This document shows positions 15,927 through 24,841 of a DNA stretch of 64,000 bases, in pieces; the stretch's first letter is position 1; every line of letters starts with the position of its first letter. The stretch is taken from assembly GCA_944332505.1 (NCBI GenBank), contig CALVKC010000001.1, positions 62,001 to 126,000 of the forward strand. The letters are read 5' to 3'. The stretch is from an uncultured Bacilli bacterium. Lineage in GTDB: Bacteria; Bacillota_I; Bacilli_A; RF39; UBA660. Position numbers and translations under genes: made by a program. The notes beneath the pieces are model-generated. The model saw only the letters and a program-made list of their open reading frames with translations, made no database searches and was not told where the DNA came from.

Positions 15927-18060
15927 ATGAAAATTATTAAAAGAAATGGAACTGAAGTTCAGTTCGATAAAACTAAAATTATTAACGCAATTAAAAAAGC
16001 TAATAATGAGGTAAATGAAAGTGAAAAATTAAGTGACAATCAGATTGACGTTATAGCTGATAATATTGAAGATTATTGCTATAAAATTAATAGATCATTA
16101 AATGTTGAAGAAATACAAAATCTTGTTGAAGATGGTATTATGGATAAACTTGCATTTGATGTTGCTAGACATTATATCACTTATAGATATACTAGAGCAT
16201 TAGCTAGAAAATCTAATAGTACAGATGAACAAATTTTATCATTGATCGAATGTAATAATGAAGAAATTAAACAAGAAAATTCAAATAAAAATCCAATTAT
16301 TAATAGTGTACAAAGAGATTATATGGCTGGAGAAGTAAGTAAAGATTTAACTAGAAGAATTTTACTTCCTAAGCATATCATAGAAGCACATGATGAAGGA
16401 ATTATTCATTTCCATGATGCTGATTATTTTTCACAGCATATGCATAATTGTGATTTAGTAAACCTAGAAGACATGTTACAAAATGGAACAGTTATAAGTG
16501 AAACAATGATTGAAAAACCACACAGTTTTTCAACAGCATGTAATATTGCGACACAAATTATTGCACAGGTTGCTAGTTCTCAATACGGTGGTCAGTCTAT
16601 TACATTATCACATTTAGCACCTTTTGTAGATGTAAGTAGACAAAAAATCAGAAAACAAGTAGAAGCTGAATATAAAGAAATCATAAATCTTCAAGGATTA
16701 TATATGGATAATGAAGATAAAGAACTCATTAACAAAATTACAGAAGATAGAGTTAAAGAAGAAATCAATAAAGGTGTACAGACAATTCAATATCAAATTA
16801 CTACATTAATGACAACTAATGGACAAGCTCCTTTTGTTACAGTTTTCATGTATTTAAATGAAGTACAAGATGAAAAATTAAAAGATGATCTAGCATTAAT
16901 TATTGAAGAAATGTTAAGACAAAGAATGAGAGGAGTTAAAAACGAAAAAGGTGTTTATATAACTCCAGCTTTCCCTAAATTAGTATATGTATTAGAAGAA
17001 GATAATATTCATGAAGATAGTAAATATTATTATTTAACAGAATTAGCTGCTAAATGTACTGCTAAAAGATTAGTACCAGATTATGTATCTGAAAAGATCA
17101 TGAAACAATTAAAAATTGATAAGAATGGAGAAGGTCATTGCTATACACCAATGGGTTGTAGATCATTCTTGACACCATATATAGATCCTGAAACTGGAAA
17201 ACCTAAATATTATGGTAGATTTAATCAAGGTGTTGTTACGATTAACCTAGTAGACGTAGCATGTTCTTCTAATGGTAATATTGATGAATTCTGGAAAATC
17301 ATGGATGAAAGATTAAATCTTTGTAAAGAAGCTTTAATGTGTAGACATAATAGATTAAAAGGAACCCCTAGCGATGTAGCACCGGTATTATGGCAATATG
17401 GAGCACTAGCTAGATTGGAAAAAGGTGAAACAATTGATAAATTATTATATGGTGGATATTCTACTATTTCTTTAGGGTATGCTGGACTTTGTGAATGTGT
17501 AAGATACATGACTGGAAAATCTCATACTGATCCAGAAGTTACGCCATTTGCAATAGAGATTATGCAGCATTTAAATGATGCATGTAATAAATGGAAAAAA
17601 GAAGAAAATATAGATTTTAGTTTATATGGTACACCATTAGAATCTACAACATATAAATTTGCAAAATGTTTACAAAAACGTTTTGGTATAATTCCAGGAG
17701 TTACAGATAGAAATTATATTACTAATTCATATCATGTACACGTTACTGAAAATATTAATGCATTTGATAAATTAACTTTCGAATCACAATTCCAACCATT
17801 ATCTCCAGGCGGAGCAATTAGTTATGTCGAAGTACCAGATATGCAAAACAATATTGAAGCTGTATTAGCAGTAATGAAACATATTTATGATCATATTATG
17901 TATGCAGAATTAAATACTAAGAGTGATTACTGTATGGAATGTGGTTATGATGGAGAAATTAAAATAGTAGAAGATGAAGATGGAAAATTAGTATGGGAAT
18001 GCCCAAATTGTGGAAATAGAGATCAATCTAAAATGAGTGTTGCTAGACGTACTTGTGGGT
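15927..18060 (+). CDS. nrdD: Anaerobic ribonucleoside-triphosphate reductase NrdD, exon 1
   Basis: Class III reductase making dNTPs without oxygen. Exon 1 encodes 711 residues plus one base: ATP-cone (about 1-95), catalytic barrel, then the zinc site CMEC...CPNC (Cys669, 672, 692, 695) and ARRTCG, whose Gly711 aligns with the glycyl-radical residue of E. coli and T4 NrdD. Unspliced reading ends after three intron codons (L-T-L-stop at 18071). Joining T18060 to 19488 and 19516 to 19802 restores RTCG-YIGTQFWNQG-RTEEIKERVLHL, a 733-residue protein with a normal NrdD C-terminus. A TATATTAC motif at 15886-15902 is the likely promoter; nrdG follows downstream. Confidence 0.95.
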
Positions 18061-18297
18061 TAACATTATAGGCTCACGTTAAATCGCTTAAATTGTTCGG
18101 GGACATCCTTAGAGCCTTGACTACCAAACTTATATAGGAATATATAAGTGGCAAAACATAACGGTTTTGGTATGGTAAAAACGTCAAGGATTGGATAATC
18201 CGCAGCGAAGCTACTAGAACAGTAGAACGTTCAACGACTACTTTATATTATAAAAAAATAAGGTTGATAACGACCATAATAAAAAGGAGGAATTAAT

Positions 18298-18936
18298 ATG
18301 TTTATAAATACGAAGCATGATTTTAATGCTGCATTAATAGGAATGATTTTATTTGATGGTAGCATGATTAATGATCATTGTTTATATATAAGACATGGTG
18401 GTAATCAATTACAATATGTCGATGAAAAAGCAAATATAATATCGAAATACATAGTTCCAAATTCTATAAGAACAAGTATTGATAAATTTGGATACGTATA
18501 TAGATATGCATATTATAATAATAATATATTAAAATATTTATATGATGATATATATAAACAAGGTAGAAAAACATTAACTAAAAATATATTAAATAGATTT
18601 AATAATATTACTTTGGCTATTATGTATATGGATGATGGTTGTTTATGTTTAAGAAAAGATCCTAAATATAATGATATATATAAATCTAGGGAAATACACT
18701 TAAACGTACAATCATTTACGCCACATGAAGTAAATATGTTACAAGCATATTTAAGAAATGTGTGGGATATTGATTTTCATTATACTACAGATAAAGGAAA
18801 GCCACGATTATGGTGTAATACAAGTAATACTATAAAATTTTTAAATATAGTTGCTCCTATTGTAATAAATTTTCCTTCTATGCATTATAAATTAGATTTA
18901 AAATATAAAACTAAAGATATTAATTTTTTAAAATAA
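18298..18936 (+). CDS. LAGLIDADG homing endonuclease (intron-encoded)
   Basis: 212 residues with two LAGLIDADG helices, AALIGMILFDG (11-21) and LAIMYMDDG (106-114), so it is a single-chain, two-motif enzyme of the LAGLIDADG_2 type that cuts intronless alleles of the insertion site. AAGGAGG lies 7 nt before the ATG. It sits inside nrdD intron 1, upstream of a second endonuclease gene of a different family. Some LAGLIDADG proteins also act as maturases; that cannot be judged here. Confidence 0.85.
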   Translation: MFINTKHDFNAALIGMILFDGSMINDHCLYIRHGGNQLQYVDEKANIISKYIVPNSIRTSIDKFGYVYRYAYYNNNILKYLYDDIYKQGRKTLTKNILNRFNNITLAIMYMDDGCLCLRKDPKYNDIYKSREIHLNVQSFTPHEVNMLQAYLRNVWDIDFHYTTDKGKPRLWCNTSNTIKFLNIVAPIVINFPSMHYKLDLKYKTKDINFLK

Positions 18937-19024
18937 TATAAAGGTTATAATAGCGAATTATTTATGAAATAAATTTTATAATAATATGAATTGACCAACT
19001 TAAAAATATAAGGAGAATGATATT

Positions 19025-19435
19025 ATGAAATCAATTGTAGAAAGAGTATTACCAATACCAGATTTTGATGGTTATTACGCTTCAAAAAAAGGTAAAATTT
19101 ATTCTACTTTAGGTAAAGGATGTCGTGATAGATATAATTTAGAAAAACGAGTATTTCCTAAAGAATTAAAATATAGAATTACTAAAAATGGTTATGCTAG
19201 AGTTTATATGAGGAAAAATAATTCTAAAAGAGTAGATGTTTATGTACATAGAATAATAGGAGATCTATATGTACCAAACCCTAACAATCTACCAGAAATT
19301 AATCATATAGATAATAAAAGATTGCATAATGAAGATATTAATTTAGAATGGGTAACTAGGGAAGAAAATATTAATCATGCTATGAATTATGGATATATGA
19401 CAAGAAATGAAAAAGGTCAATTTACTCATAAATAA
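19025..19435 (+). CDS. HNH homing endonuclease with NUMOD4-like N-terminus
   Basis: 136 residues. The N-terminus (LPIPDFDGYYASKKGKIYS) is the NUMOD4-like start seen in many phage HNH enzymes. Then VHRIIGDLYVPNPNNLPEINHIDNKRLHNEDINLEWVT carries the HNH core: VHR, NHIDN and NLEWVT at about 75-112. AAGGAGAATG precedes the ATG. It ends 3 nt before the 3' P7 strand of intron 1, so it fills the same loop as the LAGLIDADG gene. Confidence 0.85.
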   Translation: MKSIVERVLPIPDFDGYYASKKGKIYSTLGKGCRDRYNLEKRVFPKELKYRITKNGYARVYMRKNNSKRVDVYVHRIIGDLYVPNPNNLPEINHIDNKRLHNEDINLEWVTREENINHAMNYGYMTRNEKGQFTHK

Positions 19436-19487
19436 TAAGGTATAGTCTACTCCCCTAATAAATATCGGGAAACCGAGGGTATTAAGG

Positions 19488-19516
19488 ATATAGGAACACA
19501 ATTCTGGAATCAGGGT
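19488..19516 (+). CDS. nrdD: nrdD exon 2 (29-nt exon)
   Basis: Between the two introns. With T18060 it reads TAT ATA GGA ACA CAA TTC TGG AAT CAG GGT, giving YIGTQFWNQG, the segment that directly follows the radical glycine in NrdD proteins (YxGxxFWN-GR in T4-like enzymes). Each upstream exon ends in T and each intron ends in G, as required for group I splicing. The frame is exact at both junctions. Confidence 0.9.
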
Positions 19517-19801
19517 GAAAGTTTGCCCTTACTCACTTTACCACTTGTCAGTGGGGTTACATATTAATTTATGTAGCTAACGAGGGATATCCCTAGCGAG
19601 TAATGTCGAGGGTGGTCTCGTGGGAAGCCGAATATTATTCGGAACCTGTATCGACTATCGCCGTTGTTGGCGAGTACTGGTGCTATTGACACGCACTCCG
19701 ATTTTAGGAAACGAAGTCGGTTAAATGAGGAAATGGTGAGGCAACGTTTAATTATTAAACGGAAGAAATAGTCAGTGCCTATAGAAATATGGGAATAAAC
19801 G
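19517..19801 (+). ncRNA. Group I intron 2 in nrdD, without ORF
   Basis: 285 nt. P1 forms between exon AGGGT (19512-19516) and GCCCT (19525-19529), again with a U.G pair at the splice site; the intron ends in G19801. CACGCACT (about 19690) and AGTCAGTGCC (about 19770) give a GCACT/AGTGC pairing suited to P7, different from intron 1, so the two introns are probably of different subgroups. Many short stems are visible (for example GCCGAATATTATTCGG). No endonuclease gene inside. Precise ends follow from the restored NrdD reading. Confidence 0.85.
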
Positions 19802-19840
19802 AGAACTGAAGAAATTAAAGAAAGAGTGTTGCATTTATAA
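19802..19840 (+). CDS. nrdD: nrdD exon 3 (C-terminus)
   Basis: Reads AGA ACT GAA GAA ATT AAA GAA AGA GTG TTG CAT TTA TAA, giving RTEEIKERVLHL-stop, the conserved end of NrdD. It follows a G that closes intron 2 (19801). Its TAA overlaps the ATG of the next HNH gene at A19840. Confidence 0.9.
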   Translation, partial: RTEEIKERVLHL

Positions 19841-20310
19841 TGATAAATCCCGTACAAAGATTTAAAGAAATAGAAATAAAAGAATATGGTAATATTAAAG
19901 TATGTAAAAATGGAGATGTTTATGGTAAAAAAGGAATATTAAAACCAAGTTATTCTAATTCAAAACATTATGCCAGAGTACATATTGGAAAACACCATTA
20001 TCAATTACATAGATTAGTAGCAGAAGCATGGATTCCAAATCCTGAGAATAAACCACAAGTTAATCATATAAATGGAAATAAAAAGAAAAATAGTGTTGAT
20101 AACTTAGAATGGGTAACTAATCAAGAAAATAGAATTCATGCAGTAAAAAATAATCTATCATCAGCAAAATTATCTTACGAACAAACTAAAGAGATAAAAG
20201 ATTTATATAAAACTGGAAATTATACGTACAATAATCTAGCAAAAATTTATAATGTATCCTATAGTAATATAGGGTACATTATAAGAAAAGATAGCTGGAG
20301 TTATGACTAA
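19840..20310 (+). CDS. HNH homing endonuclease between nrdD and nrdG
   Basis: 156 residues. NUMOD-like N-terminus (KEIEIKEYGNIKVCKNGDVYG), HNH core LHRLVAEAWIPNPENKPQVNHINGNKKKNSVDNLEWVT (about 65-103), then a helix-turn-helix tail (SYEQTKEIKDLYKTGNYTYNNLAKIYNVSYSNIGYI) that would read target DNA. The ATG uses the last A of the nrdD stop codon and lacks its own clear ribosome-binding site, so translation may be coupled to nrdD; GAAAGAG upstream inside exon 3 could help. It lies outside the introns and is free-standing. Confidence 0.85.
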   Translation: MINPVQRFKEIEIKEYGNIKVCKNGDVYGKKGILKPSYSNSKHYARVHIGKHHYQLHRLVAEAWIPNPENKPQVNHINGNKKKNSVDNLEWVTNQENRIHAVKNNLSSAKLSYEQTKEIKDLYKTGNYTYNNLAKIYNVSYSNIGYIIRKDSWSYD

Positions 20311-20321
20311 GGAGTACAATT

Positions 20322-20834
20322 ATGAAATATGTAAATATTAAATATTGTGATATAGCAAACGGTCCAGGCGTTAGAACATCATTATTTGTTTCTGGATGTA
20401 ATCATAGATGTCCAGGATGTTTTAATGAAATTGCTTGGGATTTTGATTATGGAAAAGAATTTACTGAAGATACTATTAAAAACATTATAGATTCTTTAAA
20501 GTATGGATTTATTAGAGGACTCACTTTATTAGGAGGTGAACCACTAGATCCAGCAAATCAAAAATGTGTTTTAGAATTAATAAAAGAAGTACGTAATGTA
20601 TATAATGATACTAAAAGTATTTGGTGTTATACTGGATATTTATATGAGGATTTATTAGGTAAAACAGAATATATTGATGAAATTTTAAACAATATAGATG
20701 TATTAGTTGATGGTCCTTTTATTTTAGCTAAAAAAAGACTTACTCTAGTATTTACAGGATCTTCAAATCAAAGAATAATAGATATGAAAAAAACTTTAAA
20801 AAATAATAAAATTATTTTATGGGATTTTGAGTAG
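20322..20834 (+). CDS. nrdG: Anaerobic ribonucleotide reductase activase NrdG
   Basis: 170 residues, the usual NrdG length. Radical-SAM motif CNHRCPGC (Cys26, Cys30, Cys33) binds the 4Fe-4S cluster that cleaves S-adenosylmethionine and installs the glycyl radical on NrdD. The GPGVRTSLFVSGC lead-in and LLGGEPLDP (SAM-binding GGE) are also typical. AAGGAG precedes the ATG 11 nt after the HNH gene, so it is co-transcribed with nrdD. A hairpin at 20829-20851 overlaps its stop. Confidence 0.93.
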   Translation: MKYVNIKYCDIANGPGVRTSLFVSGCNHRCPGCFNEIAWDFDYGKEFTEDTIKNIIDSLKYGFIRGLTLLGGEPLDPANQKCVLELIKEVRNVYNDTKSIWCYTGYLYEDLLGKTEYIDEILNNIDVLVDGPFILAKKRLTLVFTGSSNQRIIDMKKTLKNNKIILWDFE

Positions 20835-20851
20835 ATCATTATGATCTACTC
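20829..20851 (+). terminator. Hairpin terminator
   Basis: GAGTAGATCAT/ATGATCTACTC stem overlapping the nrdG stop. Confidence 0.7.
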
Positions 20852-20861
20852 ATTTTTATTT

Positions 20862-20912
20862 GTACAAGTATGTCCTTTACGGCTGGAAGTACCGGTGGAA
20901 AGTATAAACATA
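20862..20912 (+). repeat. 51-bp inverted repeat, left copy
   Basis: From GTACAAGTATGTCC to TATAAACATA, identical over 51 bp to the reverse complement of 21433-21483. It encodes the shared SMSFTAGSTGGKYKH segment of two receptor-binding fragments that face each other; sequence diverges immediately after it. Confidence 0.9.
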
Positions 20913-21127
20913 CACTGACTGTAAATGAAATGCCTTATCATGTTCATGAGCAAGTTGTTGTTGCAGATACACACAACAATACAGGAACCAGGAGCGACTA
21001 TAACGCCGATGTTCAAAATGGTGGAGCTTTCCCTCAAGGGGTTAATACGAATCCTTCTGGCGGAGGACAACCACATAATAATTTGCCACCATATACCGTT
21101 ATATACTATTGGAAACGTACTGCATAA
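20870..21127 (+). pseudogene. Silent C-terminal cassette of a collar-type receptor-binding protein
   Basis: 85 codons with no ribosome-binding site and no promoter, starting inside a nrdG-downstream spacer. The content (TAGSTGGKYKHTLTVNEMPYHVHE ... HNNLPPYTVIYYWKRTA) is the C-terminal half of phage tail-collar/short-fibre tips; the N-terminal half (YPVGS...NPSTYxGGTW) is absent. A second fragment with the same first 51 bp lies inverted at 21173-21499. It probably serves as a stored donor tip for recombination with an intact gene elsewhere, or is a remnant. Confidence 0.75.
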
Positions 21128-21140
21128 TTTTAAATATTAA

Positions 21141-21168
21141 ACGTATAGCCTAATATTAGGCTATACGT
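21141..21168. terminator. Perfect hairpin between the two cassettes
   Basis: 28-nt perfect palindrome centred on TAATATTA, between the convergent C-terminal fragments. Confidence 0.7.
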
Positions 21169-21172
21169 ATTA

Positions 21173-21499
21173 TTAAGCTGTTCTTTTCCAATAATAAATA
21201 ACAGTATAAGGTTGTGTATTATATGCTTCTCCAGTTTCTCCAGAAACTCCGATCTGAGAAGTATTGTATTCTATATCCGATCTTTCTGGTACATAACTTA
21301 TATCTGATGATCCGATATAACTTCTAACATTTTCCTTATAATTAGCATATTTAACTTCTCTATAATCTACATACAATCTTCCATTGCTAATAAAGGTATT
21401 CCAATCTGCTCCAAGTGTTCCAGAATTGTGTTTATGTTTATACTTTCCACCGGTACTTCCAGCCGTAAAGGACATACTTGTACTGCCTAGTATTAACAC
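21173..21499 (-). pseudogene. Second silent C-terminal cassette, inverted
   Basis: Up to 108 codons on the minus strand. It begins ILGSTSMSFTAGSTGGKYKH and ends TQPYTVIYYWKRTA, like the fragment at 20870, but the 70 residues between differ completely (SSDISYVPERSDIEYNTS). A stop codon lies only a few codons upstream of its first possible start, so the N-terminal half is missing. No ribosome-binding site. Convergent with the other fragment around a perfect hairpin (21141-21168). Confidence 0.75.
21433..21483 (-). repeat. 51-bp inverted repeat, right copy
   Basis: Perfect inverted copy of 20862-20912. Together the copies bound a 622-bp segment that could flip as a unit or pair with an intact homologous gene. 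Confidence 0.9.
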
Positions 21500-21517
21500 T
21501 GAATAGTTTTACAGATT

Positions 21518-21529
21518 AACATTTTCGTA
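21518..21529 (+). promoter_or_regulatory. Late promoter motif
   Basis: AACA-TTTTCG-TA, 37 nt before ATG 21555; followed by ATACTTATAAA like the elements at 26299 and 52661. Confidence 0.65.
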
Positions 21530-21554
21530 ATACTTATAAAAAGGAGGAATTATA

Positions 21555-23660
21555 ATGGCAAAATTTGAAAATGTCTCTGGCCAGACGATGGACTCTAAGT
21601 TAGTAGCGACTCCTACATCTGACGGGTTAATGTCTGCAGCGGATAAAGCTAAATTAGATACAATTTCAGAAGGCGCTGGCGGATATGTGCATCCAGCTAC
21701 CCATCCAGCTACAATGATTACACAAGATACTACTCATAGATTTGTAACAGATACTGAAAAAGCTACATGGTATGGTAAAGCATCAACAAATGTTGCAACT
21801 ACAAGTAAAAATGGTTTGATGTCTAAAAATGATAAAATTAAATTAGATAGAATTGAAATAGGTGCAAATAAAACTGTAGTAGATAGTGCATTAAGTTCAT
21901 CATCTACTAATCCTGTACAAAATAAAGTTATTAATACAGCTTTAGCAGGAAAAGCTGCTTCTAGTCATACGCACACTAAATCACAAATTACCGATTTTCC
22001 TTCATCATTACCTGCAAATGGTGGTAATGCTGATACTGTAGACGGTAAACATGCAACAGATTTTGCAACATCTGGTCATACTCACACAACATTAATGGCT
22101 ACCGATATAACAGGTCAGACTAAATCATTAGATTCTTTTACATTAAATACTGGTACTCCTAAAATAGCATATTATGTTTGTATGACTGATGGTGGAGGGG
22201 AAAATATAACAGGTAGACCTGATGATGCTAATAAAAGAGCTTTTATGTTAGAAGTTCAAAGTATTAGATATACAAATAGTAGCGATTATATTACTAAACA
22301 AACTTATACAATTGGTTCTTTAAAATTAAGCTACGTTCGTTATTGTACCAACGGAACTTGGAGTACGTGGGAAAGAATATATACAAGTGTACAGAAACCT
22401 ACTCCATCTGAAATAGGAGCAGCAGCTTCTAGTCATACGCATACTGGATCTCAAATTACTCAAGATTCAACACATAGATTTGTGAGTGATGCTGAAAAAT
22501 CTACATGGAATGGTAAAGCATCAACTGCAGTTGCAACTACAAGTGCAAATGGTTTAATGTCTAAAAATGATAAAACTAAATTAGACGGTATTGCTACTGG
22601 TGCTAATAAATATGTGCATCCTACTGGAGCTGGAAATAATCATATTCCATCTGGAGGATCTGCAGGACAATTTTTAAAATGGTCAGCAAGCGGAACAGCT
22701 GTATGGGCGGCAGATAATAATACAACTTATTCACCTGCTACTACAAGTGCAAACGGTTTAATGTCATCTGCTGATAAAGCCAAATTAGATGGTATTGCTA
22801 CAGGTGCAAATAAAACTGTAGTAGATAGTGCATTAAGTTCATCATCTACTAACCCTGTACAAAATAAAGTTATTAATAGTGCATTAGCAGGAAAAGCTGC
22901 TACTTCACATGGTAAACATGTTCCTACTGTATGTGATACTATTACCGATTGGAATAGTGCTACTACGAATGGATGGTATATGGCAAGCGGAGGTAAAAAT
23001 GCTCCTACTAGTGCTGATTGGTACATGGGATATGTAATTACACATAATACAAATTATGTAATACAAGAATTATATAAATTCACAGAATCAACTGATGCAT
23101 ATGTCGTATCTAAATATTTACGTGTAAGAATGAATGGAACATGGGGTTCTTGGAGAGAGGTAACAGTAGGAGCTCAAGTTCCAACTAATGCGAAATTTAC
23201 AGATACGGTTTATACTCACCCATCAACTCACCCTGCATCTATGATTACAGCAGATTCTAGTCATAGGTTTGTAACAGATTCTCAAATCTCTACATGGAAT
23301 GCAAAAGCATCTACTTCTGTCGCAACACAATCTGCAAACGGTTTAATGTCAGCAACAGATAAAAAGAAATTAGATGGAATTGCTTCTGGTGCTAATAAAT
23401 ATACTCACCCATCATCTCATGCTGCAACTATGATTACACAAGATTCTACTCATAGATTTGTAACAGATACAGAAAAATCTACATGGAATGGTAAAGCTAC
23501 TGTAAGATATGGTACATCAGTTCCTTCAAATTCTCTTGGAGCTAATGGAGATATTTATATTATGATATCATCTGGAACATATGAATCTCAGATAACTACA
23601 TTGACTAACTGGAAATCTGATGTATTGGCAGGTAAGACAGCTATTCCTGTTAAAGTTTAA
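21555..23660 (+). CDS. Tail fibre with pyocin-knob-like domains
   Basis: 701 residues. N-terminal docking segment, then five GLMS-x-x-DK-x-KLD units joined by HRFVTDTEKATW-GKA linkers and NPVQNKVIN-AL repeats. Two inserted domains end in NGTWSTWERIYTS (about residue 275) and NGTWGSWREV (about 530), typical of pyocin-knob-like carbohydrate-binding modules. The last about 55 residues (VRYGTSVPSNSLGANGDIYIM...) form a separate tip. Late promoter AACATTTTCGTA at 21518, AAAGGAGG before the ATG. Likely a trimeric host-recognition fibre. Confidence 0.8.
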   Translation: MAKFENVSGQTMDSKLVATPTSDGLMSAADKAKLDTISEGAGGYVHPATHPATMITQDTTHRFVTDTEKATWYGKASTNVATTSKNGLMSKNDKIKLDRIEIGANKTVVDSALSSSSTNPVQNKVINTALAGKAASSHTHTKSQITDFPSSLPANGGNADTVDGKHATDFATSGHTHTTLMATDITGQTKSLDSFTLNTGTPKIAYYVCMTDGGGENITGRPDDANKRAFMLEVQSIRYTNSSDYITKQTYTIGSLKLSYVRYCTNGTWSTWERIYTSVQKPTPSEIGAAASSHTHTGSQITQDSTHRFVSDAEKSTWNGKASTAVATTSANGLMSKNDKTKLDGIATGANKYVHPTGAGNNHIPSGGSAGQFLKWSASGTAVWAADNNTTYSPATTSANGLMSSADKAKLDGIATGANKTVVDSALSSSSTNPVQNKVINSALAGKAATSHGKHVPTVCDTITDWNSATTNGWYMASGGKNAPTSADWYMGYVITHNTNYVIQELYKFTESTDAYVVSKYLRVRMNGTWGSWREVTVGAQVPTNAKFTDTVYTHPSTHPASMITADSSHRFVTDSQISTWNAKASTSVATQSANGLMSATDKKKLDGIASGANKYTHPSSHAATMITQDSTHRFVTDTEKSTWNGKATVRYGTSVPSNSLGANGDIYIMISSGTYESQITTLTNWKSDVLAGKTAIPVKV

Positions 23661-23694
23661 TAAATATCATTTTAATTAAAGGTGGTGAATTTAA

Positions 23695-24762
23695 ATGGGA
23701 AGATTTGAAATTGGAACTTCTAATCCATATACGTTTTTAGTAGTAGATACTACTGAGTCTGTAAATGGTACGTGGCCTAATCTAGTTCCACATGTTCATG
23801 CTTCGTATAAACTAAGAGTTAATGGTTGGGCTTATTGGCAATCAAATGGTACTACTTTAACTTTACATAATTCAAGTAATAGTATAAATTTAAATGTAAA
23901 TTTACCTAGCGGAGGATATTCAGGTGAAATTGGAACTGTAGATGTAGATATATGGTGGTCTGGAAATAATGCATCTATTACTCATACCCCAGGAGTAAGT
24001 ATTAATGCTCCAGGATGTTTTAGTGGTAGTGGTAATATAACTGTATCTTTTAGCGTTGGAGACCTTAGTAATTATGATTCTACTTCTGCTACTAATATAA
24101 CTGCAACTTCTGCAACATTTACATATAATTTTTATCCTAATAATAATAGGTATTATTATTGTAAATTTAAAGATATGAAATCTGGTAAGATTTTTACACC
24201 TTCGTCAGAAATTACTTATGCTAAAGGTGCATCATATACTCTTACTGGATTAAATCCTGATACTGATTATGAAATAGCAGTAATAGGATATGATAGAAAT
24301 GGTAATATAGTTAGAACAGCAGGTGAAGGTTATCGTACTAAATTTAGAACACTAAAAGCATCATACCCTCCAACAACTCCAACTAATTTACATATATCTA
24401 ATATAACATCTAGATCAGCTAATGTGGGTTGGGATGCTGTTGAAGATGCTATAACATATGAATTATCTGTAAATAGTGATACGTATGAAACCGATTCAAC
24501 TGGTGTTGTATTATCATTATATCCTGAAACGGAATATACTCTAAAAGTACGAGCTAAAAATAGTGATGGAATATCCGATTGGTCAGATTCTGCAACATTT
24601 TCAACTCCAAAAGAACCATTTACAGCATATATAAAACAAAACGGTACATGGAAAATAGGATATATATACTATAAACAAAATGGTAAATGGACAGATAATA
24701 TTACAGTATTTAGTAAACAAAATGGATCATGGGATGAAATTATTAAAGAAGTTAAAAAGTGA
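23695..24762 (+). CDS. Fibronectin type III virion protein
   Basis: 355 residues. A beta-rich N-terminal domain with a GxWxxW core is followed by two Fn3-like domains (about 140-220, with YTLTGLNPDTDYEIAVIGYD; about 222-305, PPTTPTNLHISNITSRSANVGWDAV...LYPETEYTLKVRAKN). The C-terminus has three KQNG-(T/K/S)W repeats (KQNGTWK, KQNGKWT, KQNGSWDE). Fn3 domains on virions usually bind surface sugars weakly. Start ATG 35 nt after the fibre gene with AAAGGTGGTG; no own promoter, so same operon. Confidence 0.75.
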   Translation: MGRFEIGTSNPYTFLVVDTTESVNGTWPNLVPHVHASYKLRVNGWAYWQSNGTTLTLHNSSNSINLNVNLPSGGYSGEIGTVDVDIWWSGNNASITHTPGVSINAPGCFSGSGNITVSFSVGDLSNYDSTSATNITATSATFTYNFYPNNNRYYYCKFKDMKSGKIFTPSSEITYAKGASYTLTGLNPDTDYEIAVIGYDRNGNIVRTAGEGYRTKFRTLKASYPPTTPTNLHISNITSRSANVGWDAVEDAITYELSVNSDTYETDSTGVVLSLYPETEYTLKVRAKNSDGISDWSDSATFSTPKEPFTAYIKQNGTWKIGYIYYKQNGKWTDNITVFSKQNGSWDEIIKEVKK

Positions 24763-24769
24763 TATTAAA

Positions 24770-24799
24770 TATAAGAGCATGAATTATCATGCTCTTATA
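24770..24799 (+). terminator. Hairpin terminator
   Basis: TATAAGAGCATGA stem after the Fn3 gene. Confidence 0.7.
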
Positions 24800-24805
24800 T
24801 ATTAA

Positions 24806-24817
24806 AACATGTTTATA
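24806..24817 (+). promoter_or_regulatory. Late promoter motif
   Basis: AACA-TGTTTA-TA, 36 nt before ATG 24842. Confidence 0.6.
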
Positions 24818-24841
24818 ATATACTAAAGGAGGTATGGTAAT

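Larger units (their letters stand above)
18061..19487 (+). ncRNA. Group I intron 1 in nrdD, carrying two endonuclease genes
   Basis: 1427 nt. P1 forms between exon GTGGGT (18055-18060) and guide GCTCAC (18072-18077) with the canonical U.G pair at the splice site. The P7 strands are GTTCAACGACTA (about 18228-18240) and GGTATAGTCT (about 19439-19448), and the element ends ...TATTAAGG with terminal G19487. CCTTGAC and GTCAAGG near 18114 and 18172 also pair. Both endonuclease frames lie between the two P7 strands, that is in the P8 region. Exact junctions are supported by the restored NrdD frame. Confidence 0.9.

Noticed and set aside
18069..18071. In-frame TAG ending nrdD as a sign of stop-codon recoding
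   Set aside because: The stop lies inside a group I intron; spliced NrdD is complete, and TAG, TAA and TGA all end other genes normally.
19564..19857. Minus-strand frame of 97 codons
   Set aside because: It runs across intron 2, exon 3 and the next gene start on the opposite strand, has no ribosome-binding site and no plausible protein features.
20862..21483. The inverted repeat as an insertion sequence
   Set aside because: No transposase lies inside; the enclosed frames are receptor-binding fragments and the repeats are coding.
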